From assembly GCA_040902705.1 (NCBI GenBank), contig JBBDWT010000162.1, positions 1-17,670 on the forward strand: 17,670 nucleotides of DNA. The letters are read 5' to 3'. Every line of letters begins with the position of its first letter. Within the stretch, counting starts at the first letter, position 1. Positions 1 to 5,686 of this stretch are shown here, piece by piece. Position numbers and translations under genes: made by a program. The notes below the pieces were generated by a model. The model did no database searches. It was not told where the DNA came from and saw only the letters and a list, made by a program, of their open reading frames with translations. Source of the stretch: DATBSK01 sp040902705 (lineage in GTDB: Bacteria; Actinomycetota; Acidimicrobiia; IMCC26256; PALSA-555).

Positions 1-451
1 AGTTCTCGTGGGTGCCGTAGCTGTTGCCCTTGCCGTCGGAGTTGTTCTTGTAGACCACGACCTCCTGGCCGGGGTCGAGGAGGTGGCGCGCCGCCTGCAT
101 CGAGCGGGCGAGCACCCGCTCCCCCGCCTTGTCGGCGATGACGAGCTCGAGCGCGTCGGAGCACTCCGGCGTCGAGTACTCGGGGTGGGCGTGGTCGACG
201 TAGTAGCGGGCACCGTTCGTGAGGACGGTGTTGACGAGGTGCGTCTCGATCTCGGGCGGCTGCGAGCCCTCCCGGGTGCTGCCGCGGGCGTCACGCCCCG
301 GCGACTCGTCCTCGAAGTCCCACCCGACCTTGTGGTGCTCGACGTAGCCGTTGATGAGCATCGACGAAGCCAGCACCGGGTTCGCATCGGCCGCGCCGCG
401 GAGCACGACCCCGTACTCGGTCTCGATCCCACACACCTTGGGTACAGCCAC
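1..451 (-). CDS. dop: Depupylase/deamidase of Pup (Dop), N-terminal half, cut by the window edge
   Basis: Reading the minus strand from GTG at 451 gives 150 residues before the window ends. The N-terminus (about residues 6-14, CGIETEYGV) is the glutamine-synthetase-like ATP-binding start shared by Dop and PafA. Residues 83-95 (YYVDHAHPEYSTP) carry the conserved catalytic Asp (D86), and residues 135-149 (KNNSDGKGNSYGTHE) are the Dop signature. An insertion at about residues 43-68, rich in acidic residues, Gly and Arg, fits the Dop loop that PafA lacks, so Dop is preferred over PafA. Dop deamidates the C-terminal Gln of Pup and removes Pup from substrates in the cytosol. An in-frame TAG 12 nt upstream of the GTG makes this the only reasonable start. 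The pup and 20S proteasome genes would be expected to the left, outside the window. Confidence 0.95.
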   Translation of the reverse strand, partial: MAVPKVCGIETEYGVVLRGAADANPVLASSMLINGYVEHHKVGWDFEDESPGRDARGSTREGSQPPEIETHLVNTVLTNGARYYVDHAHPEYSTPECSDALELVIADKAGERVLARSMQAARHLLDPGQEVVVYKNNSDGKGNSYGTHEN

Positions 452-463
452 CGAACCAGCCTA
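452..463 (-). promoter_or_regulatory. Putative -10 element for leaderless dop transcript
   Basis: On the minus strand TAGGCT (463-458) lies 6 nt before the dop GTG at 451. This TANNNT-to-start distance is what leaderless actinobacterial mRNAs show. There is no Shine-Dalgarno sequence and no clear -35. The TAG within this hexamer is also the in-frame stop that fixes the dop start. Confidence 0.5.
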
Positions 464-490
464 CCGGTGGGCACCCGCTCCCCCGGCCCG

Positions 491-519
491 TTCACAAGCC
501 TTTCGTGGCTGCCTACCCT
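491..519 (+). promoter_or_regulatory. Putative sigma-70-type promoter of the VOC gene, leaderless
   Basis: TTCACA (491-496) matches TTGACA at five of six positions. A 17-nt spacer separates it from TACCCT (514-519), which fits TANNNT. The GTG start of the downstream gene is at 527, 7 nt past the -10, so the transcript probably begins at or next to the start codon. No Shine-Dalgarno sequence is present, which agrees with leaderless initiation. Confidence 0.55.
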
Positions 520-526
520 GTGCCCG

Positions 527-892
527 GTGCCGCTCTCGATCTCGCTCGACTGCAACGATCTCGAGGCGCAGTGCGCGTTCTGGACCGCAGCCCTCGGCTA
601 CGAGATCGCCGAACGCGCACCCGAGCACGTCGCGCTCGCGCCGACGGCATCGGACCACGGACCACGCCTGTACCTGAACCGGGTCCCCGAGCCGAAGACC
701 GTCAAGAACCGGATGCACCTCGACTGGGACGTCGACGACATCGAGGCAGAGTCGAAGCGGCTGGCCCGCCTCGGCGCGGAGTACGTGCACCGCGACTCAC
801 TCACGGCAACAGCACAGGCGCCCGCGGTGGAGTGGATCACGATGCGCGACCCGGAGGGCAACGAGTTCTGCGTCGAGCAGGTGTTGGCCTGA
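527..892 (+). CDS. VOC (glyoxalase-like) fold protein
   Basis: This 121-residue protein has the glyoxalase/bleomycin-resistance fold signature of small actinobacterial VOC proteins. Residues 18-25 (FWTAALGY) form the first helix, residues 61-66 (NRMHLD) carry the usual first metal-type His, and residues 108-114 (DPEGNEF) form the last strand motif. The GTG at 527 is chosen because the VOC fold begins at once (PLSISLDC), the reading frame upstream is antisense to dop, and a promoter ends 7 nt before. The substrate cannot be read from the sequence; this family includes lyases, dioxygenases and binding proteins. The gene sits between dop and the ARC ATPase on the opposite strand, so it has its own promoter and is not co-transcribed with them. 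Confidence 0.85.
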   Translation: MPLSISLDCNDLEAQCAFWTAALGYEIAERAPEHVALAPTASDHGPRLYLNRVPEPKTVKNRMHLDWDVDDIEAESKRLARLGAEYVHRDSLTATAQAPAVEWITMRDPEGNEFCVEQVLA

Positions 893-898
893 CTCCGC

Positions 899-945
899 CC
901 GCCGGCACTCGACCCCGTCCGATCCCGTCCGGCGGCACCCGGCGG
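899..945. terminator. GC-rich inverted repeat between convergent genes, possible terminator
   Basis: The 79-nt gap between the VOC stop and the ARC stop holds CCGCCGG (899-905), which can pair with CCGGCGG at 929-935 or again at 939-945. An 8-nt direct repeat, CCCGTCCG, lies in the loop region. No T-run follows on either strand, so this is at best a weak intrinsic terminator serving the two convergent genes. Confidence 0.25.
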
Positions 946-971
946 CGTGGAGGGCCTGCCCCCTCGGACGA

Positions 972-2726
972 CTACAGGTACTGGCCGGTGGTGACGCGCT
1001 CGATCTGACGACCGCCCTCGGCGTCGTCGCCCTTGGCGAGGAGGGTGCGCACGTACACGATGCGCTCGCCCTTCTTGCCGGAGATCTTCGCCCAGTCGTC
1101 GGGGTTCGTCGTGTTCGGGAGATCCTCGTGCTCACGGAACTCCTGCGCGATCGACGCGATGAGGTCCTCGGCGCAGATGCCCGTCGCGCCGCCGTCGATC
1201 TTGCGCTTGATCGCGAGCTTCTTCGCGCGTCGCACGACGTTCTCGATCATCGCTCCCGACGCGAAGTCCTTGAAGTACAGGACCTCCTTGTCGCCGTTCT
1301 GGTACGTCACCTCGAGGAACCGGTTTTCGTCGTCGAGCGCGTACATGCGCTCCACCGCCGCGTCGATCATGGCGGCGACCGCGTCGTCCGCGCCCCCGCG
1401 CTCGGTGGTCTCGGCGTCGGAGAGCGGCAGGTCGGCCGTGAGGTACTGGGCGAAGATCTTCGCCGCCGCGTTCTCGTCGGGGCGCTCGATCTTGATCTTC
1501 ACGTCGAGCCGTCCCGGCCGCAGGATCGCGGGGTCGATCAGGTCTTCGCGGTTCGACGCCCCGATCACGATCACGTTCTTCAGGCTCTCGACCCCGTCGA
1601 TCTCCGCGAGGAGCTGCGGCACGATCGTGCTCTCGATGTCGGACGAGATCCCGGTGCCGCGCGTGCGGAACAGCGAGTCCATCTCGTCGAAGAACACGAT
1701 GACGGGCACGCCCTCCTCGGACTTCTCGCGCGCCCGCTGGAAGATCAGGCGGATCTGGCGCTCGGTCTCACCGACGTACTTGTTGAGGAGCTCCGGCCCC
1801 TTGATGTTGAGGAAGTACGAGCGCGTCGACGCGTCGCCCGTCTTCTCGGCCACGCGCTTGGCGAGCGAGTTCGCGACCGCCTTCGCGATCAGCGTCTTGC
1901 CGCAGCCCGGCGGCCCGTACAGCAGGATGCCCTTCGGCGGCTGGAGCCGGTGCTCGAGGAACAGGTCCGCGTAGAGGTACGGCAGCTCGACGGCGTCCTG
2001 GATCGACTCGATCTGGTCGTCGAGGCCACCGACGTCGTCATAGGTGACGTCGGGGACCTCTTCGAGCACGAGCTCCTCGACCTCCGGACGCGGCAGGCGC
2101 TCGACGACGAGCCCCGACCGCGTATCCATCAGCAGGTGGTCGCCGGCGCGGAGCCGCTCGCCCACGAGCACGCCCGCGAGCTCGCAGACGCGTTCCTCGT
2201 CGGCACGACCGACGACGAGCACACGCCGCTCGTCCTCGAGCAGCTCCTTGATGACGACGACCTCGCCGGCGATCTCGAGCCCGCGCGCGAGCACGACGTT
2301 CAACGACTCGTTGAGCGCGACCTCCTGGCCCCGCTCGATCGTCTCGATCTCGAGCTCGGGGTGCACCGACACGCGCATCTTGCGACCGGCGGTGAAGATG
2401 TCGACGGTGCCGTCGTCGTTGGCCCCGAGGAACGTCCCGTACGCCGACGGCGGCATCGTCAGCTTCTCGACCTCTTCGCGCAGGGCCGCGATGTGCTCGC
2501 GGGCCTCGCGCAGCGTCGCCGAGAGGCGCTCGTTCTGGGAGACCGCCTGGGCCAGCTGGCCCTTGGCCTCCAGGAGCCGTTCCTCCAGTGAGCGGACGCG
2601 CTTGGGAGCGTCCTGGAGGCGGCGGCGGAGGACGACCACCTCTTCTTCCAGGCCCTTGACCTGGTCCTGGAGCTCGCCCACCTGCCGCTCGTACTCGGCG
2701 AGGCGTCGCTCGTGCTCGGTCGCCAC
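972..2726 (-). CDS. arc: Proteasome-associated AAA+ ATPase ARC/Mpa
   Basis: This 584-residue protein is the ring ATPase that captures pupylated proteins, unfolds them and feeds them into the 20S proteasome. It has an N-terminal coiled coil of about residues 3-90 (the Pup-binding region) and OB domains at about 95-215. The AAA+ module has Walker A GPPGCGKT at 271-278, pore loop KYVGE at 316-320, Walker B VFFDEMD at 344-350 and an arginine-rich RPGRLD at 403-408. It ends in GQYL, the C-terminal tail known to dock on and open the proteasome gate. Length and order match the family. The frame stays open to 2771, but the GTG at 2726 is preferred because GAGGAGG (2741-2735) sits 8 nt upstream and the coiled coil starts directly after it. 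Confidence 0.97.
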   Translation of the reverse strand: MATEHERRLAEYERQVGELQDQVKGLEEEVVVLRRRLQDAPKRVRSLEERLLEAKGQLAQAVSQNERLSATLREAREHIAALREEVEKLTMPPSAYGTFLGANDDGTVDIFTAGRKMRVSVHPELEIETIERGQEVALNESLNVVLARGLEIAGEVVVIKELLEDERRVLVVGRADEERVCELAGVLVGERLRAGDHLLMDTRSGLVVERLPRPEVEELVLEEVPDVTYDDVGGLDDQIESIQDAVELPYLYADLFLEHRLQPPKGILLYGPPGCGKTLIAKAVANSLAKRVAEKTGDASTRSYFLNIKGPELLNKYVGETERQIRLIFQRAREKSEEGVPVIVFFDEMDSLFRTRGTGISSDIESTIVPQLLAEIDGVESLKNVIVIGASNREDLIDPAILRPGRLDVKIKIERPDENAAAKIFAQYLTADLPLSDAETTERGGADDAVAAMIDAAVERMYALDDENRFLEVTYQNGDKEVLYFKDFASGAMIENVVRRAKKLAIKRKIDGGATGICAEDLIASIAQEFREHEDLPNTTNPDDWAKISGKKGERIVYVRTLLAKGDDAEGGRQIERVTTGQYL

Positions 2727-2824
2727 GACCGTTTCCTCCTCGTCGCGGGTGTCCCCCGGACTCGCGCGCACCCTACACCGGTGCCCCTGCGGCGCCCGGG
2801 CATGGTTTTCGGGCTCTCGGGTGG

Positions 2825-2830
2825 AACATA
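2825..2830 (-). promoter_or_regulatory. Putative -10 of the ARC gene within a GGAA-N4-TTCC palindrome
   Basis: In the minus direction TATGTT (2830-2825) fits a -10 hexamer. It is part of the inverted repeat GGAACATATTCC (2823-2834), the most AT-rich spot in this region. The only -35 candidates (for example TTTTCC with a 16-nt spacer) are weak. The implied 5' leader to the GTG at 2726 is roughly 90 nt. The palindrome could also be an operator for either divergent gene. Confidence 0.35.
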
Positions 2831-2844
2831 TTCCCCGCCTCCAC

Positions 2845-2873
2845 TTGGAAAATCAAAGGGGCTCGTCTACGCT
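2845..2873 (+). promoter_or_regulatory. Putative promoter of the ferredoxin gene
   Basis: TTGGAA (2845-2850), a 17-nt spacer and TACGCT (2868-2873) make a reasonable sigma-70-type promoter. It stands out because the surrounding DNA is locally AT-rich against a very GC-rich background. The predicted leader to the ATG at 2963 is about 80 nt. The rest of the 236-nt divergent gap (2727-2962) shows nothing further that I can name. Confidence 0.5.
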
Positions 2874-2962
2874 CCTGGTCGGCGACACCGCACGATCGCC
2901 CGAGGGTCCGACCGGATCCGCGGGCGAGACTCCCCACGGAAGACGAGCGAGGAGCACCTCAG

Positions 2963-3199
2963 ATGAAGGTCTGGATCGACCAGGACCTGTGCACCGGCGA
3001 CGGCCTCTGCGAGGAGATCGCCCCCGACGTGTTCACCCTGCTCGACGACGGGCTCGCCTACGTGAAGGACGGCGCCAAGGTCTTCAGCGAGCCGGGTGGT
3101 GCCGAGGGTCTCGCGAACGTGCCGGCCGGTCAGGAAGAGGCGGTCATCGAGTCCGCCGAGGAGTGCCCCGGCGAGTGCATCTTCATCGAGGTCGACTGA
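2963..3199 (+). CDS. Small single-cluster ferredoxin, probably [3Fe-4S]
   Basis: This 78-residue acidic protein carries one iron-sulfur cluster. Cys10 and Cys16 are spaced C-x2-D-x2-C, with Asp13 where a fourth ligand Cys would be. Cys68 in a CP motif (residues 67-73, ECPGECI) is the distal ligand, and Cys72 is extra. Asp in place of the second Cys is usual in [3Fe-4S] or labile [4Fe-4S] ferredoxins such as those serving cytochromes P450. The ATG is supported by GGAG 8 nt upstream. The gene is divergent from the ARC ATPase and convergent with trmI (13-nt gap), an arrangement I recall from actinobacterial proteasome loci. The redox partner is unknown. Confidence 0.92.
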   Translation: MKVWIDQDLCTGDGLCEEIAPDVFTLLDDGLAYVKDGAKVFSEPGGAEGLANVPAGQEEAVIESAEECPGECIFIEVD

Positions 3200-3212
3200 G
3201 CGAGGCGACGCG

Positions 3213-4001
3213 TCAGTCCGGCGGCACCAGCAGTCGTGCCGTCGTGAGGAACCCGGTGTGCGCGACCATCCGATGGTCCGGTCGCACCGACTGACCTTCC
3301 ACGTGCCACGTGCGTTGCAGCACCTCGAGGCTCTGCGCCATCCCGAACGCTGACGCGGCGATCTCTTCGCGCAGCTGCGCGACCTGACCGATCGTCGGCA
3401 GGTACGCGAGCAGGATCCCGCCCGATCGCAACGCCTGCTCCGCGTGCTTCACGACGCGCCACGGCTCGGGAAGGTCGAGGATCACCCGGTCGAGCTCCTC
3501 CTCGTCGATGCCCTCGTACGTGTCGCGCACCTCGACGCGCAGCGGGACGTCGGTGCCGAGGAAGGCCTCGACGTTGCGCTGCGCGCGCTCGGCGAAGTCG
3601 CTCCGCACGTCGTAGCCGACGACGCTGCCCGTCGGCCCGACGGCCCGCAGCAACGCAGTCGTCAGGGCTCCCGACCCGATGCCCGACTCGAGCACCCGTG
3701 CGCCCGGAAAGACGTCGGCGAGGATCAGGATCGGGCCGAGATCCTTCGGGTAGATCACCTGTGCGCCCCGCGGCATCTCGAGCACGTACTCGGCAAGCGT
3801 CGGGCGGAGGGCGGTGAGGCGCGCGCCCATCGACGTGCGCACGGACACGCCCTCCGGGCTCCCGATGAGGACGTCGTGCGCCAGGACACCGGTGTGCGAA
3901 TGGAACTCGCCGCCCTCGGCAAGGGTCACGAGATGACGCCGGCGCTTGGCGTCGACGAGGAGCACGCGGTCACCCGCCACGAAGGGACCGGACGTCGCCA
4001 T
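3213..4001 (-). CDS. trmI: tRNA (adenine-58-N1)-methyltransferase TrmI
   Basis: This 262-residue SAM-dependent enzyme makes m1A at position 58 in the tRNA T-loop, normally as a homotetramer. The N-terminal beta domain (about residues 1-70) is followed by the family segment YVLEMPRGAQVIYPKDLG (72-89), SAM motif I ESGIGSG (105-111), the acidic loop GYDVRSD (129-135) and the active-site motif LDLPEPW (175-181). The ATG at 4001 is chosen because the conserved FVAGDRVLL start follows directly; upstream codons in this frame lie antisense to the ttuA-like gene's proper frame and are not conserved-looking. It lies 5 nt after the TtuA-like gene, so the two are almost certainly co-transcribed. Confidence 0.95.
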   Translation of the reverse strand: MATSGPFVAGDRVLLVDAKRRRHLVTLAEGGEFHSHTGVLAHDVLIGSPEGVSVRTSMGARLTALRPTLAEYVLEMPRGAQVIYPKDLGPILILADVFPGARVLESGIGSGALTTALLRAVGPTGSVVGYDVRSDFAERAQRNVEAFLGTDVPLRVEVRDTYEGIDEEELDRVILDLPEPWRVVKHAEQALRSGGILLAYLPTIGQVAQLREEIAASAFGMAQSLEVLQRTWHVEGQSVRPDHRMVAHTGFLTTARLLVPPD

Positions 4002-4006
4002 CGTGA

Positions 4007-4942
4007 TCAGCCTCGCCGCGCCCGGAATGCAGCCGGCTCGACACCGGAGGCGCGCTCGCGCAGTCGGCAGAACGCGCACTCGTCGGCCGGGGTCGGCGCG
4101 CCGCACGACACGCAGGGCGTCAGCTCGGCGCGATCGTGCACGACGTCGTCGGCGAAGCGCTCGTGGCCCCGCTCGAGGAACCCGAGCAGGAACGCAGCCT
4201 TCGTGCCCGGTGACGCGAGCTCGACCGTGTTGAGCATCTCCTTGTACCCGAGGTGGCGGTTGCCCTCGGCCATCGGGCACTCCTCGACCTGGTAGTCGAT
4301 CCCGCGCAGCACGCAGTACGCAGCCATCTCGCGCTCACCGAGGCGCACCAGCGGCTTGACCTTCCGCGCGAAGCCGTCGGCCGCCGGGAGCACCGGATGC
4401 TGGCGCCCGAGGTACTCCGTGTCCCACCGGAGCACGTTCCCGAGCAGGACGGCGGCCTCGTCGTCGAGGTTGTGACCCGTCGCGACGACGTCGTACCCGT
4501 GCTCGAGCGCGTACGAGTTGAAGAGGTGACGCTTCGAGAGCCCACACGCCCCGCACGGCGCGCGTCGTGTCGCCTCGGCGGCACCCGGGACGGAGAACCC
4601 GACGTCGGCCGCGAGGTCGACCTCGTGCAGCGTGCGGCCGTGGGCGCTGGCATACGCGCGGGCGTAGCCCGCCGACGCATCGGAGTAGTCCCCGATCCCG
4701 AGACCGAGGTAGAGGCCATCGGCGTCGACACCGATGCCCGCGAGGAGGTCCCAGAGCGCGAGGGAGTCCTTGCCGCCGGACACCGCCACGAGCACGCGGT
4801 CGCCCGGCCGGATCATCTCGTACGACCTCAGCGCTCGTTGCACCTGCTCCTGACAGTGCGAGAGGAAGTGGTCGCGACAGAACGCGGCGTTGTGACGACG
4901 CACGTCGATCACCGCGGGCCCGCGGCACACCTGGCACTTCAC
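4007..4942 (-). CDS. ttuA: TtuA-type tRNA 2-thiouridine synthetase (adenylating, Fe-S)
   Basis: This 311-residue ATP-pyrophosphatase fits the TtuA/Ncs6 branch of the TtcA superfamily, which activates U54 of tRNA with ATP and replaces the 2-oxygen with sulfur from a ubiquitin-fold thiocarboxylate. Seen in order: an N-terminal zinc finger with Cys3, Cys6, Cys22 and His25; PP-loop SGGKDS at 55-60; Cys130 and Cys133 (PCGAC) and Cys222 (EECPM), the three-cysteine [4Fe-4S] set of TtuA; ATGHNLDDEA at 154-163; and a C-terminal zinc finger with Cys277, Cys280, Cys289 and Cys292. The GTG start overlaps the stop of the carrier gene in GTGA, and GGTGGAG lies a few nt upstream. The carrier just upstream and TrmI just downstream support a T-loop role. 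TtcA (C32) is less likely because of the two zinc fingers. Confidence 0.9.
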   Translation of the reverse strand: MKCQVCRGPAVIDVRRHNAAFCRDHFLSHCQEQVQRALRSYEMIRPGDRVLVAVSGGKDSLALWDLLAGIGVDADGLYLGLGIGDYSDASAGYARAYASAHGRTLHEVDLAADVGFSVPGAAEATRRAPCGACGLSKRHLFNSYALEHGYDVVATGHNLDDEAAVLLGNVLRWDTEYLGRQHPVLPAADGFARKVKPLVRLGEREMAAYCVLRGIDYQVEECPMAEGNRHLGYKEMLNTVELASPGTKAAFLLGFLERGHERFADDVVHDRAELTPCVSCGAPTPADECAFCRLRERASGVEPAAFRARRG

Positions 4943-5220
4943 GCCGCTCCACCTGCACTGGGTCGCTCGCTGCGATCCGGGAGACGCCTGAGATGGCTGG
5001 GATGGCTCGCATGATCACGGTCGGTCGCTCCCCCTGACATCACGGGGCGGATCTCGACGGTCACGGTGTCGGCGAGGCGGGCGTCCTTCGGGACGAGCTC
5101 GTCGTCGGCGATGACGAGCACCGACTCCGGGTTCAGGTCGAGCGCGGACAGGAGCGCGGTCACGGTCTTCGGCCCACGCACCTCGAGCTCACGACGCGGG
5201 TTGCGCAACACGACCTTCAC
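4939..5220 (-). CDS. ThiS/MoaD-family ubiquitin-fold sulfur carrier (TtuB-like) with C-terminal extension
   Basis: From GTG at 5220 this gives 93 residues. Residues 1-64 form a beta-grasp sulfur carrier: MKVVLRNPRRELEV, a central helix around TVTALLSALDL, a strand SVLVIADDELV, and VEIRPVMSGG ending in Gly63-Gly64. Carriers of this family normally stop at Gly-Gly, the site of adenylation and thiocarboxylation by an E1-like enzyme. Here the frame continues for 29 residues (codons 5028-4942) rich in Ser, Pro, Arg, His and Asp. It stops at a TGA that overlaps the ttuA GTG by 4 nt. Hand counting gives G/C at third positions in 59 of 64 core codons but only 17 of 29 extension codons. An alternative GTG lies at 5226; neither start has a Shine-Dalgarno sequence. 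The carrier for TtuA is the natural role by context. Confidence 0.82.
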   Translation of the reverse strand: MKVVLRNPRRELEVRGPKTVTALLSALDLNPESVLVIADDELVPKDARLADTVTVEIRPVMSGGATDRDHASHPSHLRRLPDRSERPSAGGAA

Positions 5221-5232
5221 GAGCACACAAGG

Positions 5233-5256
5233 GTACCGGCGCGTCCGCGCCGGTAC
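5233..5256. repeat. Strong perfect inverted repeat between small gene and sulfur-carrier gene
   Basis: GTACCGGCGCG (5233-5243) and CGCGCCGGTAC (5246-5256) are perfect complements with a 2-nt centre. In RNA this would be about a 10-bp stem with a 4-nt loop. It fills the gap between the stop of the upstream 67-aa gene (5258) and the carrier start (5220). No T-run follows in the minus direction, so it is not a standard intrinsic terminator. It could be an mRNA processing or stability stem, a block on the carrier's ribosome entry, or a protein operator. Confidence 0.6.
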
Positions 5257-5257
5257 G

Positions 5258-5461
5258 TCATCGCTTCGGAGCGACCGTCCGGATCTCGACCCCTTCACCC
5301 GGCTTCAGCTCGATGCGCTCGACGACCTCGCGCTCGTTGAGCACCCGTCGCAGCACACGGAACGTCGTCGTCGCGACCCCGACGTAGAGCCACCCACGCG
5401 ACCCATCCATGAGCCCGCGCTTCAACCCGGTACGCGACAGCCGCGCGAAGACGTCCGCCAT
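5258..5461 (-). CDS. Small conserved-looking hypothetical protein
   Basis: The 67-residue product is basic and probably soluble or membrane-peripheral. It has an Arg/Lys-rich N-terminal part (about residues 6-22), a short apolar stretch around WLYVGVATTTF (24-34), a basic helix (35-44) and an acidic-to-basic tail containing ELKPGEGVEI (51-60). I recall similar proteins with an L-x-PGE tail following Holin-X genes in actinobacteria, but cannot name a family. The ATG at 5461 is 6 nt past the stop of the previous gene, so it belongs to the same operon. A short inverted repeat (TCGCT/AGCGA, 5261-5274) lies at its 3' end. Function unknown. Confidence 0.7.
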   Translation of the reverse strand: MADVFARLSRTGLKRGLMDGSRGWLYVGVATTTFRVLRRVLNEREVVERIELKPGEGVEIRTVAPKR

Positions 5462-5467
5462 GGCGCG

Positions 5468-5686
5468 TCAGATCCGGCGGATCTCGACGACGCTTCGGCG
5501 CTTCTTGCCCTTGTGCCGCCCCAAGAGGTACGCGATCACCAGCGCGAGCACGACGAACGCGATCCCGGCTGCCATGCCGGCGCCCTTCGCCGCGTCGGCA
5601 CCCGCTTCGGTGCCGCCCTGGATCTCGCGCAGCTTCGCCTCGATGTCGGACCGTGTGACCGGCCGGGTCGTGCGAGCCTGACTCAT
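5468..5686 (-). CDS. Small single-pass membrane protein
   Basis: The 72-residue product has a soluble N-terminus with a short charged helix (residues 12-23, RSDIEAKLREIQ). One membrane segment follows at about residues 37-56 (rich in Ala, Val, Leu, Ile), then a strongly basic tail (GRHKGKKRR, 57-64). The positive tail predicts an outside-in topology with the C-terminus in the cytosol. The N-terminal helix is faintly like DUF3618 proteins that often accompany Holin-X genes, but I would not assign it. The ATG at 5686 overlaps the stop of the Holin-X gene in ATGA, which signals translational coupling. Confidence 0.75.
   Translation of the reverse strand: MSQARTTRPVTRSDIEAKLREIQGGTEAGADAAKGAGMAAGIAFVVLALVIAYLLGRHKGKKRRSVVEIRRI

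Noticed and set aside
8..526. N-terminal extension of the VOC gene reaching to position 8
   Set aside because: This part is antisense to dop, whose motifs are clear. The VOC fold and a promoter point to the GTG at 527.
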